From assembly GCF_036346295.1 (NCBI RefSeq), contig NZ_CP107819.1, positions 930,001-994,000 of the forward strand: DNA of 64,000 nt, given 5' to 3'. This stretch comes from Streptomyces sp. NBC_00536. Its GTDB lineage: Bacteria > Actinomycetota > Actinomycetes > Streptomycetales > Streptomycetaceae. Positions 25,465 to 33,692 of this stretch are shown here, in pieces; position 1 is the first letter of the stretch; the number at the start of each line of letters is the position of its first letter. A program made the position numbers and the translations under genes. The notes below the pieces were generated by a model. That model was not told where the DNA came from, searched no databases, and saw nothing but the letters and a program-made list of their open reading frames with translations.

Positions 25465-27876
25465 CTACTTCCGCATGATGGCCGGCTCGTGGTGGCGCAG
25501 CACCCGGGCCACCAGCACGCCGAACAGGAGGGACAGGCAGGCCAGCATCCCCACTTCGAGGAGCCACACGCGGGCCTCGTGACGGAACAGCGGGTCCTGG
25601 GTGATCTTGGTGGGCATGATGGCGCGGAGGTCGATGGTGGCCGACATCGCGCCCATGGACCATCGCGCCGGCACGAACCAGGACAGCTGTTCGATGACCG
25701 GGACCCCGGTGAGTTTCAGCAGGGAGCCGCAGAAGACGACCTGGACGATGGTGAGCAGGACCAGCAGCGGCATGGTGACCTCCTCCTTGCTCACCAGGGC
25801 GGAGATCAGCAGTCCGAGCATCATGGCGGTGACGGACAGGAGGGCGACGACGAGGGTGATCTCGATCAGCGGCGGCATGAAGACGCCCTTGCCGCCCGGG
25901 GCGTTGGTTTTGACTCCTGCGAGGCCGACCAAGGTGAGGACCACGGCCTGCGCGACGGTGATCGCGCCGAGGACCACCACCTTGGACATCACGTAGGCCG
26001 ACCGGGACAGGCCCACGGCGCGCTCGCGCTGGTAGATGACGCGTTCCTTGACGAGTTCGCGCACCGCGTTGGCCGCCCCGGTCAGCACCCCGCCCACGCA
26101 CAGGATGAACAGGGCGTTCAGCGCCGTCTCGACCGTGAGGACGCTGCCGGCCAGTGCGCGGGTCATCGCGCCCATGACGAACGGCAGCGCGACCATGATG
26201 ATCAGGAAGGTGCGGTCGGCGCTGAGCACGGCGGCGTACCGGCGGATCAGAGTGGAGAGCTGGGAGCCCCAGCTCTGGGCCTTGGGCGGCGGCTTGGGCA
26301 CGGCGTCGGCGGCCCGTTCGGTCTGCCCCGCGAGCGGGAGCCGGCCGGCGGCGCCTTCGACGTAGCGGCGCTGCTGCGGTGAGGCCCGGTGCTCCCCGGC
26401 CCAGTCGCGGTCGCGTTCGTTCTCGAAGGCTTCGAAGGCCTCGGGCCACTGTTCGAAGCCGAAGAATCCCAGCGCCTCGTCGGGCGGGCCGTAGTAGGCG
26501 ATGCGCCCGCCGGGCGCGAGGACCAGGAGGCGGTCGCAGACGGCCAGGTTGAGCACGCTGTGGGTGACGACGATGACCGTGCGGCCGTCGTCGGCGAGAC
26601 CGCGCAGCATGTGCATCACCGAGCGGTCCATCCCCGGGTCGAGCCCTGAGGTGGGCTCGTCCAGGAAGAGCAGGGAGGGCTTGGTCAGCAGTTCCAGGGC
26701 GACGGAGACCCGTTTGCGCTGGCCGCCGGAGAGGCTGTGGATGGGCTGGTCCGCGCGCTGCTGGAGGCCGAGTTCGCCGATCACCTCGTCGACGCGGGCC
26801 TCGCGTTCGGCCTTGGCGGTGTCCTGCGGGAAGCGCAGCTCGGCCGCGTAGGCGAGGGCGCGGCGGACGGTGAGCTGCGCGTGCAGGATGTCGTCCTGCG
26901 GGACGAGGCCGATGCGGCTGCGCAGTTCGGCGTAGTCGCGGTAGAGGTCGCGGCCGTCGTAGAGGACGGTGCCGTGGTCGGCGGGGCGCAGGCCGGTCAG
27001 CGCGCCGAGGAGGGTGGACTTTCCGGCGCCGCTGGGGCCCACCACCGCGAGCAGGGAGGTGGCGCCGACGGGGAAGGAGACGTGGTCGAGGAGGGTCTTG
27101 CGGCCGTGGTCGACGGCGACGCCGAGGTCCTGGACGTCGAGGGAGACCTCGCCGGTGTCGACGTACTCCTGGAGCTGGTTGCCGATGAGGCAGAAGGCGG
27201 TGTGCCCGATGCCGACGATGTCGCCTTCCGCGATGGCCGCGGCCCGGGCCACGCGGGCACCGTTGAGGTAGGTGCCGTTGTGGCTGCCGAGGTCGGCGAT
27301 CTCGTAGCCGCCGTCCGGGCGCGACCGCAGTTCGGCGTGGCGCCGCGAGACCACGAGGTCGTCGAGGACGAGGTCGTTGCCGGGGTCGCGGCCGATGGCC
27401 AGGACGGTGCGGGGCACGCCCTCGGCGTGGGCCGGGAGCGCGCGGACGGAGGTGGGGCGGTGGAAGGTGCCGGTGAAGGCCGGGTTCGTGACGGAGGAGG
27501 GGCGCGCGGCGGGGGCGGGGCGTCCGGGCGGGGCGGGCGGGACGGGCGGAGGCGGGGCGGGCGCGGCGAAGACGGCGCGGGGGCCGTCGGCCGAGTGGCC
27601 GAAGCGCAGTTCGCTGCCGGGGCCCACGCTCCACTCCTGGACGCGGTGGCCGTCGGCCCAGGTGCCGTTCGTACTGCCTTCGTCCTCGACGGTCCAGTGG
27701 TCGCCCTCGGGGCGCAGCACCGCGTGGTGCCAGGAGACGCGGGCGTCTTCGAGGCAGATCTCGCAGTCGGGGTCGCGGCCGACGTGGTAGGTCCGGCCGG
27801 GGGTCATCACCGTGGCGCCCCTGTCGGTTTCCATGACCAGTTCGGGGGCGGTCGGCACACCGTGGCGCTGGACCAT
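25465..27876 (-). CDS. FHA-FHA-ABCG-type exporter
   Basis: An 803-residue fusion. FHA 1 (~25-85, VGRDPDCEICL ... STNGTW) and FHA 2 (~150-225, IGRDPGNDLVL, SRRHAEL, SHNGTYLNG) both keep the phosphothreonine-binding pattern. An ABC ATPase follows with Walker A GPSGAGKST, signature LSGGQRKR and Walker B LLFLDEP, then an ABC-2 permease of about six helices (~545-800). It resembles the mycobacterial FHA-ABC protein Rv1747, which is controlled by the kinase PknF. With a kinase gene in the same operon, phospho-controlled export is likely. ATG 27876 is chosen; ATG 27921 would add 15 residues. Confidence 0.9.
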   Translation of the reverse strand: MVQRHGVPTAPELVMETDRGATVMTPGRTYHVGRDPDCEICLEDARVSWHHAVLRPEGDHWTVEDEGSTNGTWADGHRVQEWSVGPGSELRFGHSADGPRAVFAAPAPPPPVPPAPPGRPAPAARPSSVTNPAFTGTFHRPTSVRALPAHAEGVPRTVLAIGRDPGNDLVLDDLVVSRRHAELRSRPDGGYEIADLGSHNGTYLNGARVARAAAIAEGDIVGIGHTAFCLIGNQLQEYVDTGEVSLDVQDLGVAVDHGRKTLLDHVSFPVGATSLLAVVGPSGAGKSTLLGALTGLRPADHGTVLYDGRDLYRDYAELRSRIGLVPQDDILHAQLTVRRALAYAAELRFPQDTAKAEREARVDEVIGELGLQQRADQPIHSLSGGQRKRVSVALELLTKPSLLFLDEPTSGLDPGMDRSVMHMLRGLADDGRTVIVVTHSVLNLAVCDRLLVLAPGGRIAYYGPPDEALGFFGFEQWPEAFEAFENERDRDWAGEHRASPQQRRYVEGAAGRLPLAGQTERAADAVPKPPPKAQSWGSQLSTLIRRYAAVLSADRTFLIIMVALPFVMGAMTRALAGSVLTVETALNALFILCVGGVLTGAANAVRELVKERVIYQRERAVGLSRSAYVMSKVVVLGAITVAQAVVLTLVGLAGVKTNAPGGKGVFMPPLIEITLVVALLSVTAMMLGLLISALVSKEEVTMPLLVLLTIVQVVFCGSLLKLTGVPVIEQLSWFVPARWSMGAMSATIDLRAIMPTKITQDPLFRHEARVWLLEVGMLACLSLLFGVLVARVLRHHEPAIMRK

Positions 27877-27964
27877 GAGCTGATTTTCCCACGGCGCGGC
27901 CGATCGGGCCCGTTCGGCCACTCGTTGGCATCGCCGCAGGTCAGAGCGGTCTTATGGGTAATGA

Positions 27965-27979
27965 CAACGGTCCCCGTTG
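27965..27979. promoter_or_regulatory. Inverted repeat, possible Zur-type box upstream of the CDF exporter
   Basis: CAACGG-TCC-CCGTTG lies in the divergent 206-base spacer, about 104 bases before the exporter start. In S. coelicolor the zinc exporter ZitB is reported to be activated by Zur bound upstream; the resemblance to an actinobacterial Zur site is loose. Confidence 0.35.
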
Positions 27980-28029
27980 CAGCCTTTGCCGTTCCTCGCC
28001 GGGTGCGCTTCACTTCACGCGTCGGATCC

Positions 28030-28062
28030 GAACAGACCGAACAGACCACGACCGAACAGACC
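28030..28062 (+). repeat. GAACAGACC direct repeats in the CDF leader
   Basis: GAACAGACC occurs at 28030-28038, 28039-28047 and 28054-28062, ending 20 bases before the ATG at 28083. The first two are head to tail. They are likely in the 5' untranslated leader or at the promoter. Confidence 0.8.
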
Positions 28063-28082
28063 ACACAGACGGGGGACCAGCG

Positions 28083-29105
28083 ATGAGTGCGCACGACCAC
28101 GCACACGACCACGGGCCGGGCGGGACCGGCGGGCACGCCGGGCATACGCACGGGGTCGTGGAGAACGCCGACCGCCGCTGGCTGGCGATCGCGCTCGGCC
28201 TGATCGGCGCGTTCATGGCGGTCGAGGTCGTCATCGGTGTCCTGGCCTCCTCGCTGGCCCTGATCTCCGACGCCGCGCACATGCTGACCGACGCGGTCTC
28301 GATCGTGCTGGCGCTGATAGCCATGCGGCTGGCCGCCCGGCCCGCGCGCGGCGGGTTCACCTACGGGCTCAAGCGCGCGGAGATCCTTTCCGCCCAGGCC
28401 AACGGGCTCACCCTGCTGCTGCTGGCGCTCTGGCTGGCGTACGAGGCGGTACGGCGGCTGCTGGACCCGCCCGCGGTGCAGGGCGGGCTGGTCCTGGTCA
28501 CCGCGCTGGCGGGGATCGTCGTCAATGTCGTCTGCGCCTGGTGCATCTCCAAGGCCAACCGGTCCTCGCTGGCGGTCGAGGGGGCGTACCAGCACATCCT
28601 CAACGACCTGTTCGCCTTCATCGGGACGGCCGTGGCCGGTCTGATCGTGCTCACCACCGGCTTCGTGCAGGCGGACGCGATCGCCACGCTGATCGTGGTG
28701 GTGCTGATGGTCAAGGCGGGCTACGGGCTGGTCCGCGAGTCCGGCCGGATCTTCCTGGAAGCCGCGCCCGCCCATGTGGACCCGGACGCGGTCGGCGACC
28801 GGCTGGTCGCCCACGGGCCGGTGACCGAGGTGCACGACCTGCACATCTGGACGATCACCTCCGGACAGGCGGCGCTCTCGGCGCACGTCCTGGTGGAACC
28901 GGCGGGCGACTGCCACGCCGTACGCCGTGACCTGGAGAAGTTGCTGCGGACGGAGTACGGGATCACCCACACGACCCTCCAGGTGGACCACGTGCAGGAC
29001 ACCCTGCTGTCGGTGGGCCGACCGGGCGAGCAGCCGCAGGATCCGGACGGGCACTGCGCGGACGCCCACGGCCCGGTGCACCGCGAGGGTCCGCACGATC
29101 ACTGA
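28083..29105 (+). CDS. Cation diffusion facilitator (zinc exporter, ZitB-like)
   Basis: A 340-residue CDF transporter with six membrane helices and His-rich ends (HDHAHDHGP at the start, HGPVHREGPHDH at the end). The transport-site motifs are SDAAHMLTD in helix 2 and HILND in helix 5 (HxxxD pairs), typical of zinc/proton antiporters. The C-terminal ~90 residues form the cytoplasmic metal-binding domain (VHDLHIWTITSGQAALSAHVLV). It exports Zn2+ and perhaps Co2+ or Cd2+. The direct repeats and the palindrome in its leader may mediate metal-dependent control. Confidence 0.92.
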   Translation: MSAHDHAHDHGPGGTGGHAGHTHGVVENADRRWLAIALGLIGAFMAVEVVIGVLASSLALISDAAHMLTDAVSIVLALIAMRLAARPARGGFTYGLKRAEILSAQANGLTLLLLALWLAYEAVRRLLDPPAVQGGLVLVTALAGIVVNVVCAWCISKANRSSLAVEGAYQHILNDLFAFIGTAVAGLIVLTTGFVQADAIATLIVVVLMVKAGYGLVRESGRIFLEAAPAHVDPDAVGDRLVAHGPVTEVHDLHIWTITSGQAALSAHVLVEPAGDCHAVRRDLEKLLRTEYGITHTTLQVDHVQDTLLSVGRPGEQPQDPDGHCADAHGPVHREGPHDH

Positions 29106-29160
29106 CACCGCCGGTGCCGACCAGCACTGAGCGGTGCCCGCGCGGGGCATGAATGGGTCC

Positions 29161-29673
29161 ATGACGCAGAAGCGCAGCGCAGGCCTGTTCCTGTTCCGCC
29201 GGGCCACCGGAGGCGGTGGCGGAGGCGACGGTGGCGGTGGCGGAGGCGGTGACTCCGCGATCGAGGTGCTGCTCGGCCACATGGGCGGGCCGTTGTGGGA
29301 ACGGCGTGACGCCGGGTCCTGGTCGATCCCCAAGGGCGAGTACCTGCCGGACGAACCGGCGCGGGACGCGGCCCGCCGGGAGTTCACGGAGGAGATCGGG
29401 CTGCCGCCGCCGGAGGGCGCGTACCTCCCGCTGGGCGAGGTCCGTCAGGCGAGCGGGAAGCTCGTGACGGTCTGGGCGGTCGAGGCGGACCTCGACCCCG
29501 CGCTGATGCGACCCGGGACCTTCACGATGGAGTGGCCGCCGGGGTCGGGGCGGACGGAGGAGTTCCCGGAACTGGACCGGGTGGCCTGGTTCGCCCCCGC
29601 GTCGGCGCGCGGCAGCATGGTCGTGTCCCAAGTCCCTTTCCTGGAACGGCTATTGATGCTATTGAACGATTGA
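29161..29673 (+). CDS. Nudix hydrolase with poly-Gly insertion
   Basis: A 170-residue Nudix protein. The box G-x5-E-x7-REFTEEIG is intact in the segment starting GEYLPDE. Its N-terminal half and the tail (GTFTMEWPPGSGRTEEFPELDRVAWF) resemble NTP-pyrophosphohydrolase-type Nudix proteins. Residues ~17-31 are a glycine/aspartate run (six then seven glycines) inserted between the first strand FLFRR and EVLLGH, where most relatives have a short loop. The DNA is a GGCGGT/GGCGGA repeat prone to slippage. Substrate unknown. Confidence 0.85.
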   Translation: MTQKRSAGLFLFRRATGGGGGGDGGGGGGGDSAIEVLLGHMGGPLWERRDAGSWSIPKGEYLPDEPARDAARREFTEEIGLPPPEGAYLPLGEVRQASGKLVTVWAVEADLDPALMRPGTFTMEWPPGSGRTEEFPELDRVAWFAPASARGSMVVSQVPFLERLLMLLND

Positions 29674-29721
29674 CTCGACCTTGACTTGCCAGCGGGCCCG
29701 ACTGCGTGGACATTACAATTC

Positions 29722-30975
29722 ATGACGAGCGTCGTGCTGGTGGGAACCCTGGACACCAAGGGTGTCGAGTACGGCTGGTTGCGCGAGCGGATCGCGCGCA
29801 CCGGCGTCGAGGTGGTCCTGGTCGACACAGGAATCATGGGCGATCCCCGGGTGCCCGCCGACATACCGCGAGAAGCGGTGGCCCGGGCGGCGGGAACGGA
29901 ACTGACGGAACTGCGCGCGGCCGCCGACCGGGGCGCGGCCGTGACCACGATGGCCCGGGGCGCCGAGGTGACCCTCTTACGCCTGCACGCCGAGGGACGG
30001 CTCGACGGCGTGCTGGCGATAGGCGGCAGCGGGGGCACCTCGATCGCCACCCGGGCGATGCGGGCCCTGCCCCTCGGGGTGCCGAAGCTGATGGTGTCCT
30101 CGATGGCGTCCGGTGACGTGGCACCGTACGTCGGATCGTCGGACATCACGATGATGTACAGCGTGGTGGACATCGCGGGGATCAACAGCGTCTCCGCGCC
30201 CGTCCTGGCGAATGCCGCCGAGGCCATCGCCGGGATGGCCAAGGGCTTCGCGCGCGCCTCCCGCGAGACCCGCCCGGCCCGGCTCGGGACGGGCGGGCGG
30301 CCGCTGATCGCGGCCAGCATGGCCGGAGTGACCACCCCCGGGGTGGACTCGGCGCGCGAGCGGCTGACCGAACTCGGCTACGAGGTGCTCGTGTTCCACA
30401 CCAGCGGCGCGGGCGGCCGCACCCTGGAGACCCTGGCCGGTCAGGGCCTCTTCGCGGGCGTGCTCGACCTCACCCTCAGCGAACTCGCCGACGACCTGTG
30501 CGGCGGCATCCTGACGGCCGGGCCCGACCGGCTCAGCGCGGCCGGGCGGGCCGGGATCCCGCAGGTGGTGAGCCTGGGCGCGCTGGACATGGTCAAGTTC
30601 GGGCCGCTGGAGAGCCTGCCCGAGCACGCCCGCTACCGGCGGGTCCGCGTGCACAATCCCTCGATCACGGTGATCCGCACGACCCAGGCCGAATGCGCCG
30701 AGCTGGGCCGCCGGGTCGCGGCCAAACTCCGGGTGGCGACCGGGCCCACCGCCGTGTGCCTGCCGCTGCGCGGGCTGTCCACCCTGGGGGCGCCCGGGGG
30801 CCCGTACCACGATCCGGGGGCCGACCGGGCGCTGTTCTCGGCGCTGCGCGAGGGGCTTCGGGGCAGTGCCGCCCGGCTCTACGACTACGACACCCACATC
30901 AACGACCCGGCCTTCGGACGGGCGGCGGCCGACCGGCTGCACGACATGATCGGGGTCCGGCAGGCGGCTGCCTGA
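29722..30975 (+). CDS. Tm-1-like (UPF0261) ATP-binding protein
   Basis: A 417-residue two-domain protein of the UPF0261/Tm-1-like family. The N-terminal half opens VVLVGTLDTKGVEYGWLRERI and includes IGGSGGTSIATRAMRALPLGVPKLMVSSMASGDV, typical of the ATP-binding Tm-1 domain; the C-terminal half (ASMAGVTTPGVDSARERL) resembles a TIM-barrel-like part. Plant Tm-1 blocks tobamovirus replication; bacterial relatives have unknown roles, and some sit beside TIM-barrel enzymes. ATG 29722 follows an AT-rich promoter-like stretch. Confidence 0.88.
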   Translation: MTSVVLVGTLDTKGVEYGWLRERIARTGVEVVLVDTGIMGDPRVPADIPREAVARAAGTELTELRAAADRGAAVTTMARGAEVTLLRLHAEGRLDGVLAIGGSGGTSIATRAMRALPLGVPKLMVSSMASGDVAPYVGSSDITMMYSVVDIAGINSVSAPVLANAAEAIAGMAKGFARASRETRPARLGTGGRPLIAASMAGVTTPGVDSARERLTELGYEVLVFHTSGAGGRTLETLAGQGLFAGVLDLTLSELADDLCGGILTAGPDRLSAAGRAGIPQVVSLGALDMVKFGPLESLPEHARYRRVRVHNPSITVIRTTQAECAELGRRVAAKLRVATGPTAVCLPLRGLSTLGAPGGPYHDPGADRALFSALREGLRGSAARLYDYDTHINDPAFGRAAADRLHDMIGVRQAAA

Positions 30976-31047
30976 ACCAGGCCCTCGCGGCCGACGGACA
31001 CTGGCTGATTGGCGCTGGCCGAGAACCAGTGGGTGAGACACGTTTCC

Positions 31048-31062
31048 GGCCGGGAACCGGCC
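31048..31062. terminator. GC dyad after the Tm-1-like gene
   Basis: GGCCGG-GAA-CCGGCC lies 73 bases after the stop of the Tm-1-like gene and 79 before the next ATG. It could be a short terminator or an operator for the kinase gene. Confidence 0.35.
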
Positions 31063-31140
31063 ACGGCACAATCCACGTCCACAGCAGTTGGGTCCAGGAG
31101 AGGGTCCAGGACGCGGCGACGCCATGGCAGGGGGCGAACG

Positions 31141-32757
31141 ATGAACACGTGGACGGTCCCCGGTTACACGGAGAGCAGGGAACTCGGCGCGGGCGGCAGC
31201 GGCCGCGTGGTGCTCGCCGTGCACGACGCGACGGGCACGGCGGTCGCCGTCAAGTACCTCGCCGACCGGCTGCGCCGCGACCCGGCCTTCGTCCGGGAGT
31301 TCCGGGCCGAGGCCCGGCTGCTGGGCGGGCTGCACTCGCCGTACGTGGTGGGGCTGTACGAGTACGTGGAGGCGCCCGGTGGCGCCGCCATCGTCATGGA
31401 ACTGGTGGACGGGATCTCGCTGCGCGCCGTCCTCAAGCGCTCGGGCGCCACCGACGCCGAAGCGGCGCTGGTGGTGCTCAAGGGATCCCTGCTGGGGCTG
31501 GCCGAGGCGCACCGCGCCGGGGTCGTGCACCGCGACTACAAGCCGGAGAACGTCCTGGTCGCCCAGGACGGTTCGTCCAAGCTGGTGGACTTCGGGATCG
31601 CGGCGGGGCGCGGCGCCCGGCCCGGGGTGGCGGGCACTCCCGCCTACATGGCCCCGGAGCAGTGGCAGGGCGAGCCCGCCTCCCCCGCGGCCGACGTGTA
31701 CGCGGCGACGGCGACCTTCTTCGAGTGCCTGACCGGGCACAAGCCCTTCGCCGGGGAGAACTTCGCCGAGCTGGCCGTCCAGCACATCGAGGCACCGGTG
31801 CCCGAGTCCGAGGCACCGGAGCCGGTCCGTCCGCTGATCCGGCGGGGATTGGCGAAGCAGCCGGAGCAGCGCCCGGAGAACGCGGACGCCTTCGTCGTGG
31901 AGCTGGAGGGCGTGGCCCGCGCGGCGTACGGGCCCGACTGGGAGGAGCGCGGGCAGCGCAAGCTGGCGGCGCTCGCCGCGCTGCTGCCGCTGCTGTTCCC
32001 TTCGGCGGGAGCCCCGGCCTCCGGGACCACGGCGCTGGCCACGACCGTGCTTCCGCCGCCGCCCCCGCCGCCGCCCTCCTGGCGGCCGGGCAGGCGCGGC
32101 TGGATCGCGGCGGGGACCGCGCTGGTGCTGGGCACCGTGCTGGTGTTCACGGCCGAGGCGATCGGGGCCTCCCCGGGGGCGAGTTCGGCGGTGAGCGCCT
32201 TCGCGACGACCAGCGCGGGACCGCCCGGATCCGCCTCGCCCGCGGCGGGCCCCTCGCCGTCGGCCTCGGCCTCGCCGTCCCCTTCGGCGTCCGTCTCGCC
32301 CTCCGCGTCCGTCTCACCGAGCCCGAGCCCGAGTACGGGTACGAGCGCGAGCCCGAGTGCGTCGGTGCCCCCGACGACGACCCCGCCGACCCCGACGCCC
32401 CCGCCGTCCAAGACCCCGTCCCCGAAGCCGACCGTGGCCGTCGACTCCCTGTCGGTCGCGCTGCGCGCCGGGACGAGCGCCGGGCAGGCGACGGTGTCCC
32501 TCAAGGTCACCGGCGGCGAGGCGACCGTGGTGCTGGAGTGGTTCCTGGGCGACTCCGAGGGCGACCTCCGGGTGGCGGACGGTTCGAGTTCCGTCACGAC
32601 CCAGGGCGGTGCGGTGCCCCCGCAGACGCACGCCTTCACCCGGGGCCGCGGCTGCTACCTGAGCGTGCGCGTCACCACCGTGCCGGCCGCGGGGAACAAG
32701 TCGGCGACCGCCACCCAGTACATCCCGAGGTGCCAGGTGCAGCAGGTGCCGCGATGA
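31141..32757 (+). CDS. Receptor-type Ser/Thr kinase with extracytoplasmic sensor domain
   Basis: A 538-residue Hanks-type kinase. The Gly loop GAGGSGRV is at 16-23, Lys38 anchors ATP, the catalytic loop is HRDYKPEN (130-137) with Tyr in place of the usual Leu/Val, and Asp150 is in DFG. One membrane helix (~320-340) follows a proline run. Outside the membrane a Ser/Pro/Thr linker (~345-435) leads to a ~100-residue beta-rich domain ending in paired cysteines (RGRGCYL ... YIPRCQ). The next gene overlaps by four bases and encodes a membrane protein with a similar outer domain, so the pair may sense together. Confidence 0.92.
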   Translation: MNTWTVPGYTESRELGAGGSGRVVLAVHDATGTAVAVKYLADRLRRDPAFVREFRAEARLLGGLHSPYVVGLYEYVEAPGGAAIVMELVDGISLRAVLKRSGATDAEAALVVLKGSLLGLAEAHRAGVVHRDYKPENVLVAQDGSSKLVDFGIAAGRGARPGVAGTPAYMAPEQWQGEPASPAADVYAATATFFECLTGHKPFAGENFAELAVQHIEAPVPESEAPEPVRPLIRRGLAKQPEQRPENADAFVVELEGVARAAYGPDWEERGQRKLAALAALLPLLFPSAGAPASGTTALATTVLPPPPPPPPSWRPGRRGWIAAGTALVLGTVLVFTAEAIGASPGASSAVSAFATTSAGPPGSASPAAGPSPSASASPSPSASVSPSASVSPSPSPSTGTSASPSASVPPTTTPPTPTPPPSKTPSPKPTVAVDSLSVALRAGTSAGQATVSLKVTGGEATVVLEWFLGDSEGDLRVADGSSSVTTQGGAVPPQTHAFTRGRGCYLSVRVTTVPAAGNKSATATQYIPRCQVQQVPR

Positions 32758-33410
32758 ACGGTCCCCGCGTCCCCGCACCCGCCCCCGATGGCGACGACTA
32801 CAGCGCGACCGTGCTCGGCAGCCACTGGATCAGCGGCCCGCCGGAGCACCCCGACGGCCTCGCGCCGACCCGGCGCTTCGACGGCCCCGAGGCCGTGCCC
32901 GACCGGGTCGAGGGTTCCGTCCTGCGCTTCGGGCCCGGGGTGACGGCCGCGCTGGCCGCGCCCTTCCCGGTGACCGCCGGGCCGCCCGACGCGCCGGCCC
33001 GGCGCCGCCGCCGGGGCGCGGGGCTGCGCCGCTACACGCTCGCGGTGGTGGTGCTGGCGGCCGTGCTCGCATACCTGGGCTGGCAGCGGTACGGGCCCGC
33101 CGTGGCGGTGCGGGACGTCAGCGTGAGCACCGACGCGCGGGGTCCGGCGTGCGACTCGGCCGCCGATGTGGTGGCCCTCGTACGGACCGACGGGCGCCCG
33201 GGAACGATCACCTACCGGTGGGTCCGCAGCGACGGCAGCCGCTCGGACCGGCTGACCGAGCGGGTGCCGCGCGGGCAGCGGGAGGCGCGGCTGCACCTGC
33301 TGTGGACCTTCCACGGCACGGGCAGCTATCCGGCGCGGGCCGAGGTGCAGATCGAGGAACCGGGGCGGCACACGGCGGCCGTGGACTTCGGCTACCGCTG
33401 TCCCGGGTAG
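32754..33410 (+). CDS. Single-pass membrane partner of the receptor kinase
   Basis: A 218-residue protein: a cytoplasmic N-terminus of ~95 residues, a basic patch RRRRRGAGLRR, one membrane helix (~100-115) and a ~100-residue outer domain (VRDVSVSTDARGPACDSAAD ... YRWVRSDGS ... FGYRCPG). Its outer domain parallels that of the upstream kinase: a valine-rich first strand, a W-containing second strand, and a Tyr-x(n)-Cys ending. The ATGA overlap means coupled translation. It may be a co-receptor, decoy or substrate. The cytoplasmic part has Thr-rich sites (GLAPTRRFDG) that the kinase could phosphorylate. Confidence 0.78.
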   Translation: MNGPRVPAPAPDGDDYSATVLGSHWISGPPEHPDGLAPTRRFDGPEAVPDRVEGSVLRFGPGVTAALAAPFPVTAGPPDAPARRRRRGAGLRRYTLAVVVLAAVLAYLGWQRYGPAVAVRDVSVSTDARGPACDSAADVVALVRTDGRPGTITYRWVRSDGSRSDRLTERVPRGQREARLHLLWTFHGTGSYPARAEVQIEEPGRHTAAVDFGYRCPG

Positions 33411-33624
33411 CGGCAGCGGCGGCGGAGGCCGCCGCTCCCTCCTTCGGCCCATGCGGCCGTGGCCGTCCGGCCGAAGCCCCCGGCGAGGGTCCGCTGGTTG
33501 ACTCGTGGGTGTTGACGGAAGGCGCTCAGGACGCCTTCCCGGCACCCTGCGTGTCACGTTCCAGCCGGCGAACACCCCAACCGGAACGTGGCCGTCCCGC
33601 ACGGATGCCACGTCCGCGCGGGGA

Positions 33625-33658
33625 GGCCCGCAGCCGCTTTGGGGAGTGGCTGCGGGCC
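33625..33658. terminator. Bidirectional GC terminator hairpin
   Basis: GGCCCGCAGCC (33625-33635) pairs with GGCTGCGGGCC (33648-33658) around a 12-base loop that can extend the stem by two more pairs. It lies in the 282-base gap between convergent genes ending at 33410 and 33693, so it can serve both. Confidence 0.75.
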
Positions 33659-33692
33659 GCTTCGTTGCGCGGGGCACCATCCGCGTCGCCGG

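Noticed and set aside
24764..27931. Upstream extension of the linker gene to a 1055-residue frame
   Set aside because: The extension is antiparallel to nothing but lies out of frame with the FHA-ABC gene and is Arg/Pro low-complexity; the true start at 25459 follows the ABC stop by five bases.
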